Shown: one piece after another, positions 11,201-32,300 of the stretch
How the letters are laid out: each line of letters starts with the position of its first letter
Numbering within the stretch: position 1 is the first letter of the stretch
NCBI GenBank assembly: GCA_963070105.1
Contig: OY718805.1
Coordinates: 6,940,001-7,004,000, forward strand
Length of the DNA stretch: 64,000 bases
Reading direction: 5' to 3'
DNA from: Litomosoides sigmodontis
Taxonomy: Eukaryota > Nematoda > Chromadorea > Rhabditida > Onchocercidae
Notes under the pieces: generated by a model
The model's input: the letters and a program-made list of their open reading frames with translations, nothing else
The model's database searches: none
Told to the model about the DNA's origin: nothing
Position numbers and translations under genes: made by a program

Positions 11201-14200
11201 TGGCAATTATCACCCATTTCGATTTGCTAACTCAACATCGCTTCTTCAAGTCATCTTTACACGCAGCGCAACGGTTGGTTTTTTTCTTGATGCGACAGAG
11301 GTGAAAATAAGAGCATTAAAAAAACGGTTGGAGTACTTTCAGAACATTGGAAACGAAACCACTGGTTGTGACTTACGCGAACATTCGAATACAATTATCG
11401 TTCTTCAAGGTATTTTTGAAATAGCTTCGGAAAAAATATTTAATGTTGAACTCTTCCATCATGCAAAAATATTTAAAAGTGAACGAACAGCAAATGTTAT
11501 AGCTTCTCATCCGACACATCAAAGCGCTTAGTAAGGAAAATCTCGATAAGCTAGTCGATTTGAAGCTAAGCTCGGAGGAAAATCGGAAGGATGATTGTTG
11601 CTACAACACACTACAAGCTCAAGAAATGATAAGAAGTGAATTCAGCACTTGGAAGGATGCTGAAAAGGTTTGAAAAAAGTTTGCTTGAAGAGCTATAAGC
11701 AAATTTTAGCTTTCAATTCCACAAGTCAGTAAATAAGAAGTTTTACTGGTGAATTCCTTCCGCTGCGATAACTTACAGTATGATATTTTCCACAGTCATC
11801 CGTCAGCGACATATATCCTATCGGTATGAACCTTTTTTTCAGCTTGCACAAAGATTATGCAGTCAATTGATTCTTTACTGTGAAAGTGATTGGTTCTGGA
11901 GTGAAGTAGTGAGAATTATAAATATTGGCAAATTGTCAGCGATTTTAATAAAGGTAAAGATTTTAAAATACTTCGGGAAGAATTATCGAAAGATAGGAAT
12001 TTCTTCATATGGCAAGCCTCACTTTTCTGAAGTTATCAAGAACGTTGCATAAAGGGAATTCATATTAAGTCAGAAGTTACGACATTTGCGTTGTAGGAAG
12101 TTAGTGGTAGCATTGCCATAGTTTCCACCGAATTAAAATTTAGAATTGACTGTATTTCGATTTTATAGTTTTGAACTATGAAACTTTTTCAGGTTTTCCG
12201 CTCTCTTCCAACACTAACCGGATATTTGCTAGGGTTGAAAGAACCAAAAAACAAAACTTCACTAAATTTATATTATTTTATAAAGGAATTTCTTATGGTC
12301 ATTCCACATACAGAGTTCATAGGTCGCCAGTACGGTTTTTTCATTGCCCGTAAGATTTCACCACCAATTTTTGTTTGCTTAATAATCCAGAATCACAGAA
12401 GAGGAATGATAGTAATGTCATGAGAAAAATAGAGAACAGAGATTGCTGGTGTTCTCGATAGAACTGACAAAAGTTTAATTTTCGGATTTGATTTTCGGAA
12501 GCTACGAGATATTTTTAACATTCCGTTAAGATTACTTCTCCTGAAATTATCGCTCGACGTTGATCTAGTCAATGATATTTGAAATAATACACGTGATTTT
12601 AAGTTACGTGATTCCAAATTACGTTATTCTAAAAGTGATTGCGAATTACACGCAATTCTAATTATCACTACAGGTTGTTGATTGCAATATGTTTTGCAGA
12701 GCTTTGTATGAGTGACGAATCACATGACAGTATTCTAAATCCGGCAACTCTTATCAATAGAATACTGATCCCGAATTTAAAGAGACCGATACGTAAGGTG
12801 AATTAGAAATAAAATATCGTTTAAGTTGATGTAGCATTTATATTTGTTTTCAGATTACTGCAAAAATATTCCAGATCTGCGCTTCAGTAACACTCGGAAA
12901 TTTGCTGGAATCTCGTCGCGTGAACATAGCCTGGTCGTTCGACTACACCGCGGAGAACACTAAGTACTGTGACGATGAGCATATAACGAGTGAAATCGAC
13001 GAAAGTTTGTTTCCACTACTTTTCGTCGAATTTAGAGCGGTGCAAAGAGAGATAAGTCATATCTCTCCCTCTCTCTCTCTCTCTCTTCCATCTGAAATTT
13101 CCACTTGCAGAAGTTGAAGTGATGCAGTTAATTGGTGCATTCTATTCGCAGTATACTTTTCCAGAACGTAGAACAATCCGTTGCACGCGTTACCTCTTCA
13201 TAGGTATGTAATTTTAAATCTTACGCTTTCCATGTTTTCTGACGTTGGCACTTTCTTTCTCTTACAGACTTAATTCTTTCGAAATTGGAAAGTCGTTTAC
13301 ATCAATTGATGGAGCAAAACTCTTTTACGCCAAATGCGCTCAAATATTTGGAGGAATTAGTTGCTAAAAAGGAATTTTCTTGGCAAGCTGATTACTATTT
13401 ATCGAAGATACTGCTCCGAAACTTACTTGCTGCTAGAGTAGTCAACGTAAGTAGTACTTTGCGGTAAGTAGTTCATAAGATTGTTGTGGAATGCGAATAA
13501 ATCGTTGAACTAATTACTAAGGTAGCGATTGTTTCATTCCAACTTTCTGAAATGAACTACTTACCACTTTTATACCCAACTATTTTAAAATACGTCCTGC
13601 AAATGCCAGAAGAAGTAAAATTAATTTTTAGAATTCAAAATCACTCATGAAACATTTTCGGAAAGAGATTATTTGTGTTCTAGGTACCAGAAAGACCAGT
13701 GAATGAGACAGATCGGCGTGAATGGATTGAATGGATCTCGAAATTATTACCCATTACTTACGCAGGTGTTAAGGAGAAACCGTTCTTTGGTTTAGCACTT
13801 CTGGTCGACGGTAAGCTTTTGAAGTTTTTGAGCACATCAAATGAATGAAATGATAGATGCGACAGGTAATTCTACGCATTGTCAAATTCCTCATTACTTT
13901 TCTCGCAGGTTATGCCCGAAATTTGGATTTGGAGAGTGCCTTCGTTTTGCATTTCAACGAAATTCCAGAATTTTCTTTCATCGAATTTCTCGTTCTCTTC
14001 AAAATTTTCATGCGTTCCGGCAAGAACACTCGAGTGACAAACTTGTGCAAACACTCTCCCGAGAACTTCGGCAGTAATTGCAAGTTTTCACAGATATGAA
14101 TTTCTTTTCGATTCAATTAAAAAGTAAAAGGATTTTTAAATTACGGCTAAGTGATGGTGATCTGGTGATTCTGTAGATGACAGAAGTTTGCGAGAAATGG

Positions 14201-17200
14201 TGAAATGGCTATTTCGTGTCATAAATCGAGTACAGAAATCAGGAGAGGTGGATGAGAATGCAATACTTAAGGCAAAACATCGTGTTTTACAATGGGCAGA
14301 GGCTTACGTAGCAAATTCTAAAGTAATCGGAACCGATGACGCGAGGGCAATGTTAGGTTTATTGAAATGGAAGGATCAACCCGGTCTAAAGGTTCTTTAA
14401 TTTTCATTTCTGACACTGTCGAAAATCCATCTCTCCAGTTTAACTTCACATTTCTCATTACTACTAATTTAAGTTCTATAAATGCTCCTTGAAAGAAAAA
14501 GCAGTGAGTCTGTTTTCTCCTTTCTCTCTCTCTCTCCCTCTCTTTCTCTTTCTCTTTGTCTTTCCCTTTCTCACTCAAGGATTCCTTGTAGATACACGCA
14601 CGAATAAATCGGAAATTTCATAAAATTTCATTATCCTTTTTTTTTTTGCTAAAATTACCTGTGTAATTTCATCGTTTATAATCTATCCGGAAAAAGCAGT
14701 TCACTGTAAAGATCTTTTTTTACCAATGTGAATCCTCCAAAAGCGCTGAATTTATACGCCTTATCTAATTGCTAATATTAAACTACTTTTATTGCATAAC
14801 TCTCGTAGTGAGTACTAAAAAACTCAAATTCCGGATAAATTCAGGATGATGAGTTGGACCGAGGGATGAACCGATTGTTTTATGAAGTCTGTCATAAGTG
14901 TGTATTGCGCGCCAATGACCCTGTCCTTGAAGTAATCATTTTTTCACTTAATTTTGTTCCAAGCAAATCTTAGATCATAAGGCATCGTAAATTTATTTAT
15001 TCATTTATTTTAATAAAACAATTTTCTAATTGCAATTTCAAGCTTGCTGCATATCTAATATTTTATTTATGTCTAATTATGTGTAATGCATTGCAAGAAG
15101 CGCAAAAGAAAGCAAAAAGGAAATTTCATCGTTTGAAATTTTTGAATTTGAGATGATACAACAATGGAGTCCCTGTGAAAATGTTCTAGAGGAAATGGAA
15201 TACTATTTAAATCACATTCCGCAATCTCGTCCATCCGAAGTGAAAGTGCACAATCCCACTCGCTTGTTACTGTACAAACCGGTAACACTATTATTCATAT
15301 GAATTTTCTTTCAATATTTGTACGAATTTTTTAACATTAAATGAGTACTATATTAATTGCATAAATTGTGTATTAATTCATAGCAGTGATTTGCGGCATT
15401 CTTTGTTTCCGTTTATCAATGCCACAAAATTTCAGGTTCGTCGTAATGAATTAACACCATGGGAACAGTGTCAATTTAAAAAATTTTTACATGAAACTGC
15501 TGACTTTCAACGCTTAGGTGGAGGTAGCAGAATGCGGAACAGGCTTAGATCCGGACCTGGAATGTACGGTTACGCACGGCCAATGTATGTGTGGAGCATC
15601 GATGGCGTAAAGGCAATGCCATATTCCGCAATGAAGAATGATTATGAAGATGTGGTATTTATTTTTCCAAGGACTTATCTTAGGGTAAACAATAGCGAGT
15701 GGTTTTGCTGATATTGCGAAGTTATTGAAAATTTTCTTACTTTTTCTAAAACTGTGCTAAAAGCACTGTAACTGTCTGTCGGAAGTGAAAAGCGAGCTGT
15801 GATGAGAATATTTGATATTTTAGCCATCGGATTTATCGAAGTTAAACGTAAAGAAAAAGATGCCTTTTGATTTACAAGCTGAGGTTGGAAGTGTATGGCG
15901 CAGTGGTTCACTAAAGCATTTCGATTTTCCTCCTCAAACACCTCTAAAAAGACGCAGTTGCAGCAGTCAATCAGTGAACATTCCGATAATTTGTGGTAAT
16001 GCGTACGGTAAGTGTTGCGTGAATTAAACGTCGTTTTCCTTTCTGCTTACATCACATCTTACAATAGAAATTCGTTTAAGAAGGATGAAATATTTTGAGA
16101 TTTAGAAATATTTCGAATGCAAATAGCATACGATCCGTTGATTCCCGGACGGAATTTCGATCATGAGCTGGAGTTCGGGGCCAGCGCAGGTAATGCTTCT
16201 TTCTCTTCTCCTTTGTCTAATTTGTGTGAAAAAATTTAGTACTTGTAGCTGCAAATTCATATTTACACACACAAGCATACACGTAAATATGTGTGTGTCC
16301 ATGGCTCCTCACTTTTATGCACTGAGATATTCAATGGAATGAAATATCGATTGCAGTGATAAATGAGATTTTCAATTACTTAAATGTCACTTTTTAGGTG
16401 TCATTGAAAATTTCAGTGAGCTAATCAACGTGTAGCCTTTCTTTTCTTTTAGCTAATTTTGGAGGAGCTACTACCGGTAGAGAGCGAAGCTATTCACTTC
16501 CATGCGACTTATTGAATTTAAATTTGCGAACTGAAAAAGTAATGCAGGGAAGTAAGTGTGAATCAAGAACTCTCTAAATAAAATAACCGTTAGCATCTTT
16601 AAGCTCTTTCCTGATTTTCATCCATAAATGCACAATTTAACGTGGAGACATCCGCCAAATGTGTGAGTATGCTTTTTTTCACATTTAGGCACAACGTGTG
16701 AAGTGATGCTTAAAGCGCAAAAGCAACGGTCTAGAGCACGACAAGGAAGAAAGCAACAGAAAGCTACTGGCACAACAGAGATGCCGATTAGACGCTCTAT
16801 TTCGGTTAACTCATTCACGCAATTATGAGTCATCCTGAATTGTTTTTTTTCGATTCCTTCCATTGAAAGGGAAGTATGTAGGGATAGTTTGCTTCTGGGC
16901 TAATTAAGTAATTTTAGAGAGAAAGTCACATCGAACTGAAACGTACATTGTTCCATCCATTTCTCGAAAACATCGGTTCGTGCAACATTTGTGGATTAAC
17001 CGACCATACGGAAAATTTCTGTCCAGACACACCAAAGTAACTCCTTTAACTTCTTCCACTCCCAGAATATTTCGGGAAGTTTTTAAATGTAAAATAAATT
17101 GGTCTTCGAGGCTGACTATTAAGTAGAATCCTTTGTACCTGTGCTTGATTCCGTTCTATTACTGAAAAATAATTTCATTTTAGTTATTCAAATCTTCTCG

Positions 17201-17307
17201 AGACCCTGATGCCAGTGACACATAAATGGACGGTTAAGAGGGAGAAATCATTCGAGAATTTCCATCGTCAAGATTCATGGGGATGCTTTGGGGATGACGA
17301 TAATTGA
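8259..17307 (+). CDS. Large unrecognised multi-exon protein with C-terminal CCHC zinc knuckle
   Basis: I do not recognise the family. The start is placed at ATG 8259: exon 8259-8307 (MSGKSRPVNDEDILRP) ends in phase 1 and joins 8699-8950 in frame (DEKMLESVAAQ...), an acidic low-complexity segment that joins 9651 (TEVPTNRVFT). A Ser/Glu/Asp-rich exon follows at about 9740-9940. The middle, from about 10160 to 14400, is a mainly helical, Leu/Phe-rich region, with segments such as LYENLVRTILLYSRMKGFLL (10551-), HQLMEQNSFTPNALKYLEEL (13300-), EWIEWISKLLPITYAGVKEK (13720-) and HRVLQWAEAYVANSKVIGTD (14278-). The later part (14845-16830) includes NELTPWEQCQFKKFLHETAD at 15446 and a basic Arg/Gln stretch at 16720-16760. 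The last exons (16918-17036 and one from about 17184) encode a CX2CX4HX4C knuckle, Cys codons from 16981 to 17022, and end CFGDDDN at 17304, stop at 17305-17307. One gene or two adjacent genes is uncertain; the weakest join is 14397-14845. Confidence 0.6.
12591..12635 (+). repeat. Three imperfect 15-bp tandem units
   Basis: Three adjacent 15-base units, each beginning ACGTGATT or ACGTTATT, lie in an intron of the unrecognised gene. They are diverged at several positions. Confidence 0.6.
13071..13087 (+). repeat. (CT)n microsatellite
   Basis: A short CT dinucleotide run in an intron of the unrecognised gene. Confidence 0.7.
14521..14573 (+). repeat. CT-rich polypyrimidine tract
   Basis: A run of CTCTCT/TTTCTC units of about 50 bases in the long intron that follows the exon ending near 14395. 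The opposite strand reads as a false Lys/Glu/Arg repeat ORF. Confidence 0.75.
16981..17022 (+). other. CCHC zinc-knuckle motif
   Basis: The codons give CNICGLTDHTENFC, a perfect CX2CX4HX4C spacing. Such knuckles usually bind single-stranded RNA or DNA. It sits near the C-terminus of the unrecognised protein and is the only motif in it I can name. Confidence 0.8.
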
Positions 17308-20300
17308 ACATTTGACGACTTGATCTTTCGTCTTCTCTCATACAACTACTACCTTATCTTTGTTTGTGGTTTATATTAATTAGGAAAAGATTTTTAATTT
17401 ATCTATTTTCCATGAATTTATTGTTGGCACTTATGATTGTTACAGCTTTATCTTATTCTTGCATTTATTTCCTAAAACGTATAAATTCTTTCAAGAAATG
17501 TTTGTAATTTTTTTCTTTCTTTAAAACACTGTACATGCGCCTGTGTGAATCAAACTTTGTCAAGCAAATTTTACGTCAAACTCTCATGAGGAGTAATTTG
17601 AAATAACCTAGGAGACGTTGCTAGCCGAATGATAACGAAATTAGCTGAAATAGAAGTTGCTGCTTTCCCGGTTCGTCCCTTATTCTATCCTTTCATTAAC
17701 TGATGATGGAACGGTTTTCACGTAATTTAGAAGTGGAGCTATAGCTCAAGATTCTTAACGGCCTAGAATTATAAGTGTGAAATGATGGCATTATTGATGG
17801 GTGATCATATTCACTCAGCTTGTTCCACTGAAAATCTCTCAAGTTCAATTATTGCTTCATCTGATTCACAGTTTCCACAGTTTTGCTTGAGCATTACTGA
17901 AACTGAATTCTCACCTCATGCCGATGCCGACAATTGCACAGTTGCGCATCGAAGTGAATTGCTCATTGCGCTCATGATACCAGCTGATTGACTATTCCAC
18001 TCACGCACACCTGATGCTCCTTCACGTTTAAAATACCTATACCTATACCTATGCAGTAACATTGATTTAGAAATTGGCGTTGCCCCGAAATCAAATTTTT
18101 CTGTGCACTGCTAAAACGAAGAATCGACGAATCGAAGAAGTTGTTCAAATTATATATCAAATATGATCTAATTAATTAATTATGAAAGGAATGAAACCTA
18201 ACGCAGCATTTATAGTAAGTCGAATATTGTGCATCAGCTAATTTTGAAGGATTTAATTTAAAAGTTGCATACTTCGACAGTGATGTAGCGAGCGTTCTAT
18301 TCCTCGCGTTCACTCAACCAAACGTTCCTTTCTTTTTTTTCCGCATAATGAAACGCTGTAGTTTGAGTTAAGGAGAAATTAGAGAGACAAAAGAAAGAGA
18401 CGAAAATGATAAAGAGAAGAAAAAATTTCGCAGCAACAAAAGAAGGGAGGAGGATAATAAGCAATTCAAAACTTGAAATGAAAAATGAACAACGTACGAA
18501 TAGAAATGAAGGAAGTCAGTCTATCGCACTCTCTAAAGCGATGCAAATATTCTTCTTTTTTTAACGGCTAATTCATATGTAATACGTGTTTCGCAGTTTT
18601 TTTTCTTTTAATTTACAAAATTATTTGCTTATGACAAGTTTAGCACAGTTTTGTTGTTGTGAATGTTATCAGTAATCAGTGATTAGCAATGGGCAGAATT
18701 TAATCGCTGCATTTGTATGGCTAACATTGACTGCTACTCTCTTTGTTACTTAGTGCTTAACCGATAGCTTACAGTTTTGAAGCTATCATTTAAACTGATA
18801 ACTGGTTTGGAGGCAGTGGTGTCCTCTGATGTTGACGAGTTGCATTGTCGTTACACGGTTATCCACCAATGGTTCTCACACTCTTTAATTCTATTTCCTA
18901 TATTGATTACTAATTTAGCAGGTTGAAATTAAGTGGAAGAGTAGCGCAGACTCAATTTTAACTGGATTTAGATTCAAATTAAAACGATACTCAAAGAAAA
19001 CGAACCAACAACTCTGATTTACACTTTTTTTTTGTAATTTTTTCTAATGGGAAAGCAATGAAATGATATGTTTAATAATGCTGGATCGGTGTAACTGTAA
19101 TTGCTTTCTGAAAGAAAGCAGTAATTACTTATACGATCATTTGTTAATGATAAAGTATGAGATGAGATCTGATCAAAAAAAGACGAGGAACACCTGATGA
19201 TTTATCGTTGTAATTGAAAAATCATAAATCGTTGTAATTGAAAGGCACTGTTAGTGTTATCATTGGTAATGCGCCTTAATGATATCGATTTGATTAGTCG
19301 AAGGATTTACTTCATATACTTGACATTGAAAGATCGGAAAGGAAGCTCCGGAAAAAAGAGTTCCGGAATTTTGCAGCCACTAGAGAGAGCTCGGAATTGA
19401 AAAAATTAATGGCCGTGAAAAAAAAAACTTTGACTTTTAGTCGATGCCTATGCGATAGGTGGAAGTTCGGAGTTGCATATTACTGCTGAAAATAAGGTAA
19501 TGTTATTTGATAATGTAATTAGGAGTAATTTAAAGGGTAATAGTGTTGAGCAAAGAAATTTAAATTTCCAACATGTTTCCCTCAACGTCAACAAAATTTT
19601 AATTCTTAAGAATTGAATTACCTCCCTCTTTTTGGCTCCATTAAAATTCTTATTTGAGATGCATTAAAAATACTTCGGTAGTTATCGTCCTTCCGTTGCA
19701 CACTTGTCCATCAATTGTACACATATAACCTGTTCATCAACTATTCGTCCTCTAAACTCATGAACTTTCATACTATTTCGTTGACGTGTGAATCTTTTCT
19801 AATTTTTATTTTAGAAAATTCGCTCTCCTTAGCTTCTACTTTCTACCATTACAACATGCAGTCCTCTCGAGAACGGTCTGAAACACGGTATTATAATACT
19901 AAGTTCAACGGATGACGATGTGTGTTTGTAAAACATTTAATTTAAATGTTGTCCTTTTGCTCATAAAACTAATCAATTTCACCTCTTAATAAAATGTTTC
20001 AAAGAAAAAAAAGTGGAATTTTTTTAAATTGATAGGCAGCAGTATCAGACAGGAAATTAATTAAATACTTTTTCATCAATTATAAACTGCTCTTGTTGTT
20101 CCCTTCTCACTCCCATGATTGCCATCTATCGGAGCACACGCACTACCTACCTACCCATCACCCCAACCCAACTACTCTCCCAACACGAAGATGAATGTTT
20201 CAGCTTTTTATTGCTTCTCATACCTTTTGAAATTATGCTTGCATCACTTAACTTGCAGCATACTTATAGTCATTTGCTTTTCAACGTTTTGATGGTGAAA

Positions 20301-21142
20301 ATTTCCGTTAGGAAAGTGAATTCTCTTTGAGGCATAAATAGGTCGAACGCTAAAAAAAAGTTTGTTGTCTTCAAATTTTTCGTCCGTTCCGCTCTTCTTC
20401 ATTCCATGAGAATTGTTTCCTTTTTTGTTGTTTGAATTAGTTGGGCAGATTTACATGACATTAACGAAATCTTAATGAAATGGAAGAATTTGATGAGAAA
20501 TTGTTTGTAGTTGCGCTTAATCGTTATTTCTTTGTGAAGTTTCCGATCCGATTGAGTTCAACACTAAGTCTAACAGTTCGAATTGAGTGATTTGTGTTTC
20601 ATAAGAGTTGCAATAGAATCGCTATTTACTTCTTCTCTCAGCCACAAAACTTCTCCTGTCGGTTTGAGTATCACACAGTTTCTAATTCAAATTTGATAGA
20701 AATGATGAATTTACCTTCTCGTCCATATGCTGTTAGTATCTAGACTGTGAAATGGGGCTTAATTCCAATTGGGATTCAATTTTTATGGAATTTAATTTCG
20801 TAAATTTCAGCTAATTTGGATGTCTAAAAGTTACATTTGGATAAGAAGAAAGATATGCTCGCTTTAAATCACATTATTTACATTCATAATTTCTACATTT
20901 TTTTTTATCACTAACATTTCATTTCACTCAACGATGTATTTTTTTGCACTTAACGATGACGCTCAGACAGAGAAGTTATCGGTGAGGAAGAAAGGTTTGC
21001 ATTGTGTTGAAATACAAAAATGAAGAGCACTTTAGTAGCTAAAAATGATTTTTAGTTCCATGCTGAGGTCGAAGAGAAGCACACTGAAACGCATTGATAT
21101 GATATGATAGTGGGAAATACAAGTTTCTGAAAGTTAAGGAAA
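17308..21142. other. Gene-free spacer of 3.8 kb
   Basis: No conserved reading frame was found on either strand. Small ORFs at 17782-17991, 19715-19915 and 20115-20330 have no recognisable similarity and no convincing splice sites. It contains a 24-bp-period direct repeat at 19204-19243 and a short (ACCTAT)3 run near 18036-18053. It may hold the 3' UTR of the upstream gene and the promoter of the PTR gene. Confidence 0.55.
19204..19243 (+). repeat. Two copies of a 16-bp direct repeat
   Basis: ATCGTTGTAATTGAAA occurs at 19204-19219 and again at 19228-19243, a period of 24 bases. Confidence 0.8.
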
Positions 21143-28831
<7,689 letters not shown>

Positions 28832-29363
28832 TGCAGAATTGAAAATTTCCATCCGATAAGTGTTTTCTGTTTGTTTTGACGTAGATCGCGAGCAGTACGA
28901 CCTTTTCTCGGCCACTTGACTAATTTTAACAATTTTGTTAATAAATGAGATTTAACCGACCATATGACTTCTAACATTCAAATCTCATTATTATGGTAAT
29001 TTTCTGTCTTCTATTTGCAGTAATTGATCATGAAAAAGCATTGATATGTGAGAAGTCCTTTCAGGTAGATCATCAGGTTATTAAAATGAATCACAAATGA
29101 CAAGAAAAAAAACAACAAGTAAGACGTAAAAAAAATATTGCAGAACTGTATAAATAAAAGTATCGAACTTTTTCTTCACAAAATTTGTTGAAATATCATT
29201 CATTTTGAATATAATTCTATGCATGACAATTACCAACATTTCCCCGAGCAGTTTAGATTCCAGAATTCCGATCAAAAACATTTGATTGCCGTATGATACC
29301 TCGCACGATCACCAGAGTTGTAAGCGAAATAGATGCATTAATGTGATAAATTTCTGCTTTTAC
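28832..29363. other. Convergent intergenic spacer
   Basis: This 532-bp interval lies between the stop codons of the PTR gene (+) and the Melted gene (-). It must hold both 3' UTRs and polyadenylation sites. No coding sequence is supported. Confidence 0.6.
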
Positions 29364-32300
29364 TTATCGTCCTTTATGGGCCTGAGCTACAGCTATTTGT
29401 AGGCATTGTATCCACTCTTCAGCTTTGCTTTGATCATTTGCCTATAATTTTCGTGTTGATTTAATTATGTTCAATAATTAGCAATCTGGGCACATCATAA
29501 AATCGTTTCATTAATTTTCATGCTTTTTTTTCCATATGATCATAAAGTTGATCATGGAATTAGAAGAACCGATTCATTAAATTATTTGAGCCAGTTATTA
29601 TCAACATCTGTTGAAAACATTTGTGATAGACAATACTTATTTGAGAAATTGAAGTTTATTAGAAGTGTTTTGGAATTATCAGGACTAATGAAGAGCACTT
29701 ATTTTGAATTATTTAACATTTATAGTTAACATCATCATCATCATCACGCTTTTATAATCTTAATGAATGATCTGTATGTGTTTTTTTGATACCTACTAAT
29801 AAAATATGTACACATTATTTGCATACTGCTATGATTGATAATGCTACAAAGCGGCCATTTCTAGCTCTCTTTCCATTAATATAACTCATTACTTTCAAGA
29901 CGTAGGAAATATCATCGTCAGTGAATATCTCGAATGCTTTCGGCAGTGATTTACGACTTTTCCTTCCTTTACCGAGTGATTTTACCGAACGTATCTTTCG
30001 CAAATCGAGCGCAGGCGAGATAATTTTGTCCTCCGCTGACTAAAAGTTGCTACAGTTAATGAGCGATTTAAATTTATAACATCATAATAGCCTAACATTA
30101 TTTAGACAAAATTCGTTGTTATGAAAGCAACATACATCTGAGGTTTCTTCCCGACAAATTAGTGCTGAAGCAGATAATGTGAAGTATTTGGTATGCCAGC
30201 GTTTCAGGAATTTCCATCTTCCTCGTTTCTCTTTCAGCTGGCCTTCAAGAACTGGTAAATGCGGTGAATTCGGTAGCAAAATCGTCCTGCAGAAACTGAT
30301 GAAATATGTGTGGAGGAAAGTAGAACACAATCTCTCTTCTTTTTCCGTAAGAATTTTCGAGGAGAAAAATGTCACCTTTTGCTTCATAATCCTGTAGTAG
30401 AACTGTCAATTCTGTCTATCACTGATAGTAAAACTAATTCCACTTAAAAGGAGTTGGAATGGATGAAAAGTAATAACCTAGCACGTTCTGGATGATTGCA
30501 ACTAAAACAAGACCATTTTTGTAGTATCGTGTTATAGGAAAATGAGTCAAAATAGCGAGCATCAAGAAGTTCTTCCAAAATTTGTTGCTGTTCCTAAAGG
30601 ATCTTCAGCATCGATTTATGTTATAATACGGTCAAAGAATGGATAAATAACGGAAATTTGAGAAAAGCTGTGGGCTATGATTTTATGAAACAGTATTCAA
30701 AGTATCTATAAGGCAAACCTTGTGAGCAGGAAATGCAGAAGTTACAAGCTCTAGAAATGGACGATTCCGAGTTTGCGCTGAAGGAAGATAGTCCCAGCAA
30801 TTTGACAGCATTTGATATGTTTCAGAGCATTGGGCAACCACTTGACCGGTACTTTCGATGCTCGCCGCTTCCATCTGAAACGAAATATATTTTCATCATT
30901 ACTACACTGCTTATCAGTAATATAAATTGCGACACAATCATATGAGGGTATAGAATATTGAGATGATGACCTTAAGCAGTTCTCTTTATGAAAAAGTCAA
31001 AAGTTTTACAGCTATTGAGAAGGTACCAAAATTTCTGTAATCTTTTTTTTGCAAAATATCTCATTAACAAGAGAGCTAGTTAGATATTAAATATTTGAGA
31101 CAGAATTGCTAAATTTCAGTTGCTCGATATGAAGTCACTGATGATGAATTTCAGGGTGCTTTCTTTTTTTAATAAATGCAAGTATCAACAAAGACAGTAA
31201 TCTATAAACATACCAATCAATATAGTCAAGTCAACTTATAGCAGATCAAAAATTTACTTGCAAGAACATTAGATGCAGCCATATAGGTGCGACATGGGTT
31301 TTAAAACTGAAAAGTTGATTTGAATCATATATGCAATGGTCATCAGCTACTTGACACCGGAAATGAACCCACATTCGATGCCTTGTTCCTGAAAAAATGA
31401 TTGCCATTATGCTGATATGAAACGAACTTTTGAAAACTATAATTAAAACATTAAAATTCAATAAAAAGGAAGGCGAAATGCTAGATACCTTTATTACCCT
31501 CACCGATACAAAGTACTGGTATCGGATATGTTTTACTGATATTATGAATATAATTTTGTATTTTACTGCGGCGATGATCGACGAACTGCAACACTACATC
31601 TCCACGATCTGTTGTATCCTATAAATGTGTTTTTGCAAGGATTAAATTATATCTACTATAAGAAATCAATGCAACTTATTTAAAAATTGAATTTTTTTAA
31701 TCAAATACAAAGAATGCAAAGAAATGATGATTAATCAATAATACGTTCTTTCTAATATCAAATAGTCAGATAGTAGTTTCCTATCAAAATTAAATGAATT
31801 TACCAAAAAGATCTCGTTTTCAAGTGGAATTACGAAGACAAAGGAAAAAAAACTCAACCAAGGCCTGTGTTTGTTCTTTTCCGCTCACACATGCAGTAAC
31901 GGTATCGGTTGATACAGCATCACTTGTTGCGGTAGTATTTGTTGCTGTTCCAGCATGGCTTGTGGGTAAAAGATCTTCCAATATCAAATGTGGTGGTATC
32001 ATTGGAGCAGAATTTCCAGCAGGTAATTTAGAACGAACTGAATCGCTGTTCACGGGAAAGGTGGTTTCAGTAATTGATGATTTTGCAATTCTTGGAGCAC
32101 TAGTAGCTATAATTGTTGCAGGAGCAGGTGTTGTTATTGTGGTAGCTGATCTTCCCATCGATGATGGTGGTGGCATCCATTGTGTAGAATTTATTCGACG
32201 CTGATGCATTGCAACTGGACGTACTCGTCCATCCTTACCCATCTGCAATTATTTGATGGCAATCAACACAATATTTGCATGAAATAAAATATGCCCCAAT

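Noticed and set aside
29520..29729. 69-codon plus-strand ORF between the two last Melted exons
   Set aside because: It lies wholly in the intron 29442-29892 of Melted on the other strand, and shows no motif.
31794..32204. 136-codon plus-strand ORF rich in Val/Ala/Gly
   Set aside because: It is antisense to the Ser/Thr/Pro-rich exon of Melted (31820-32240), which fits the gene's order and disordered middle better.
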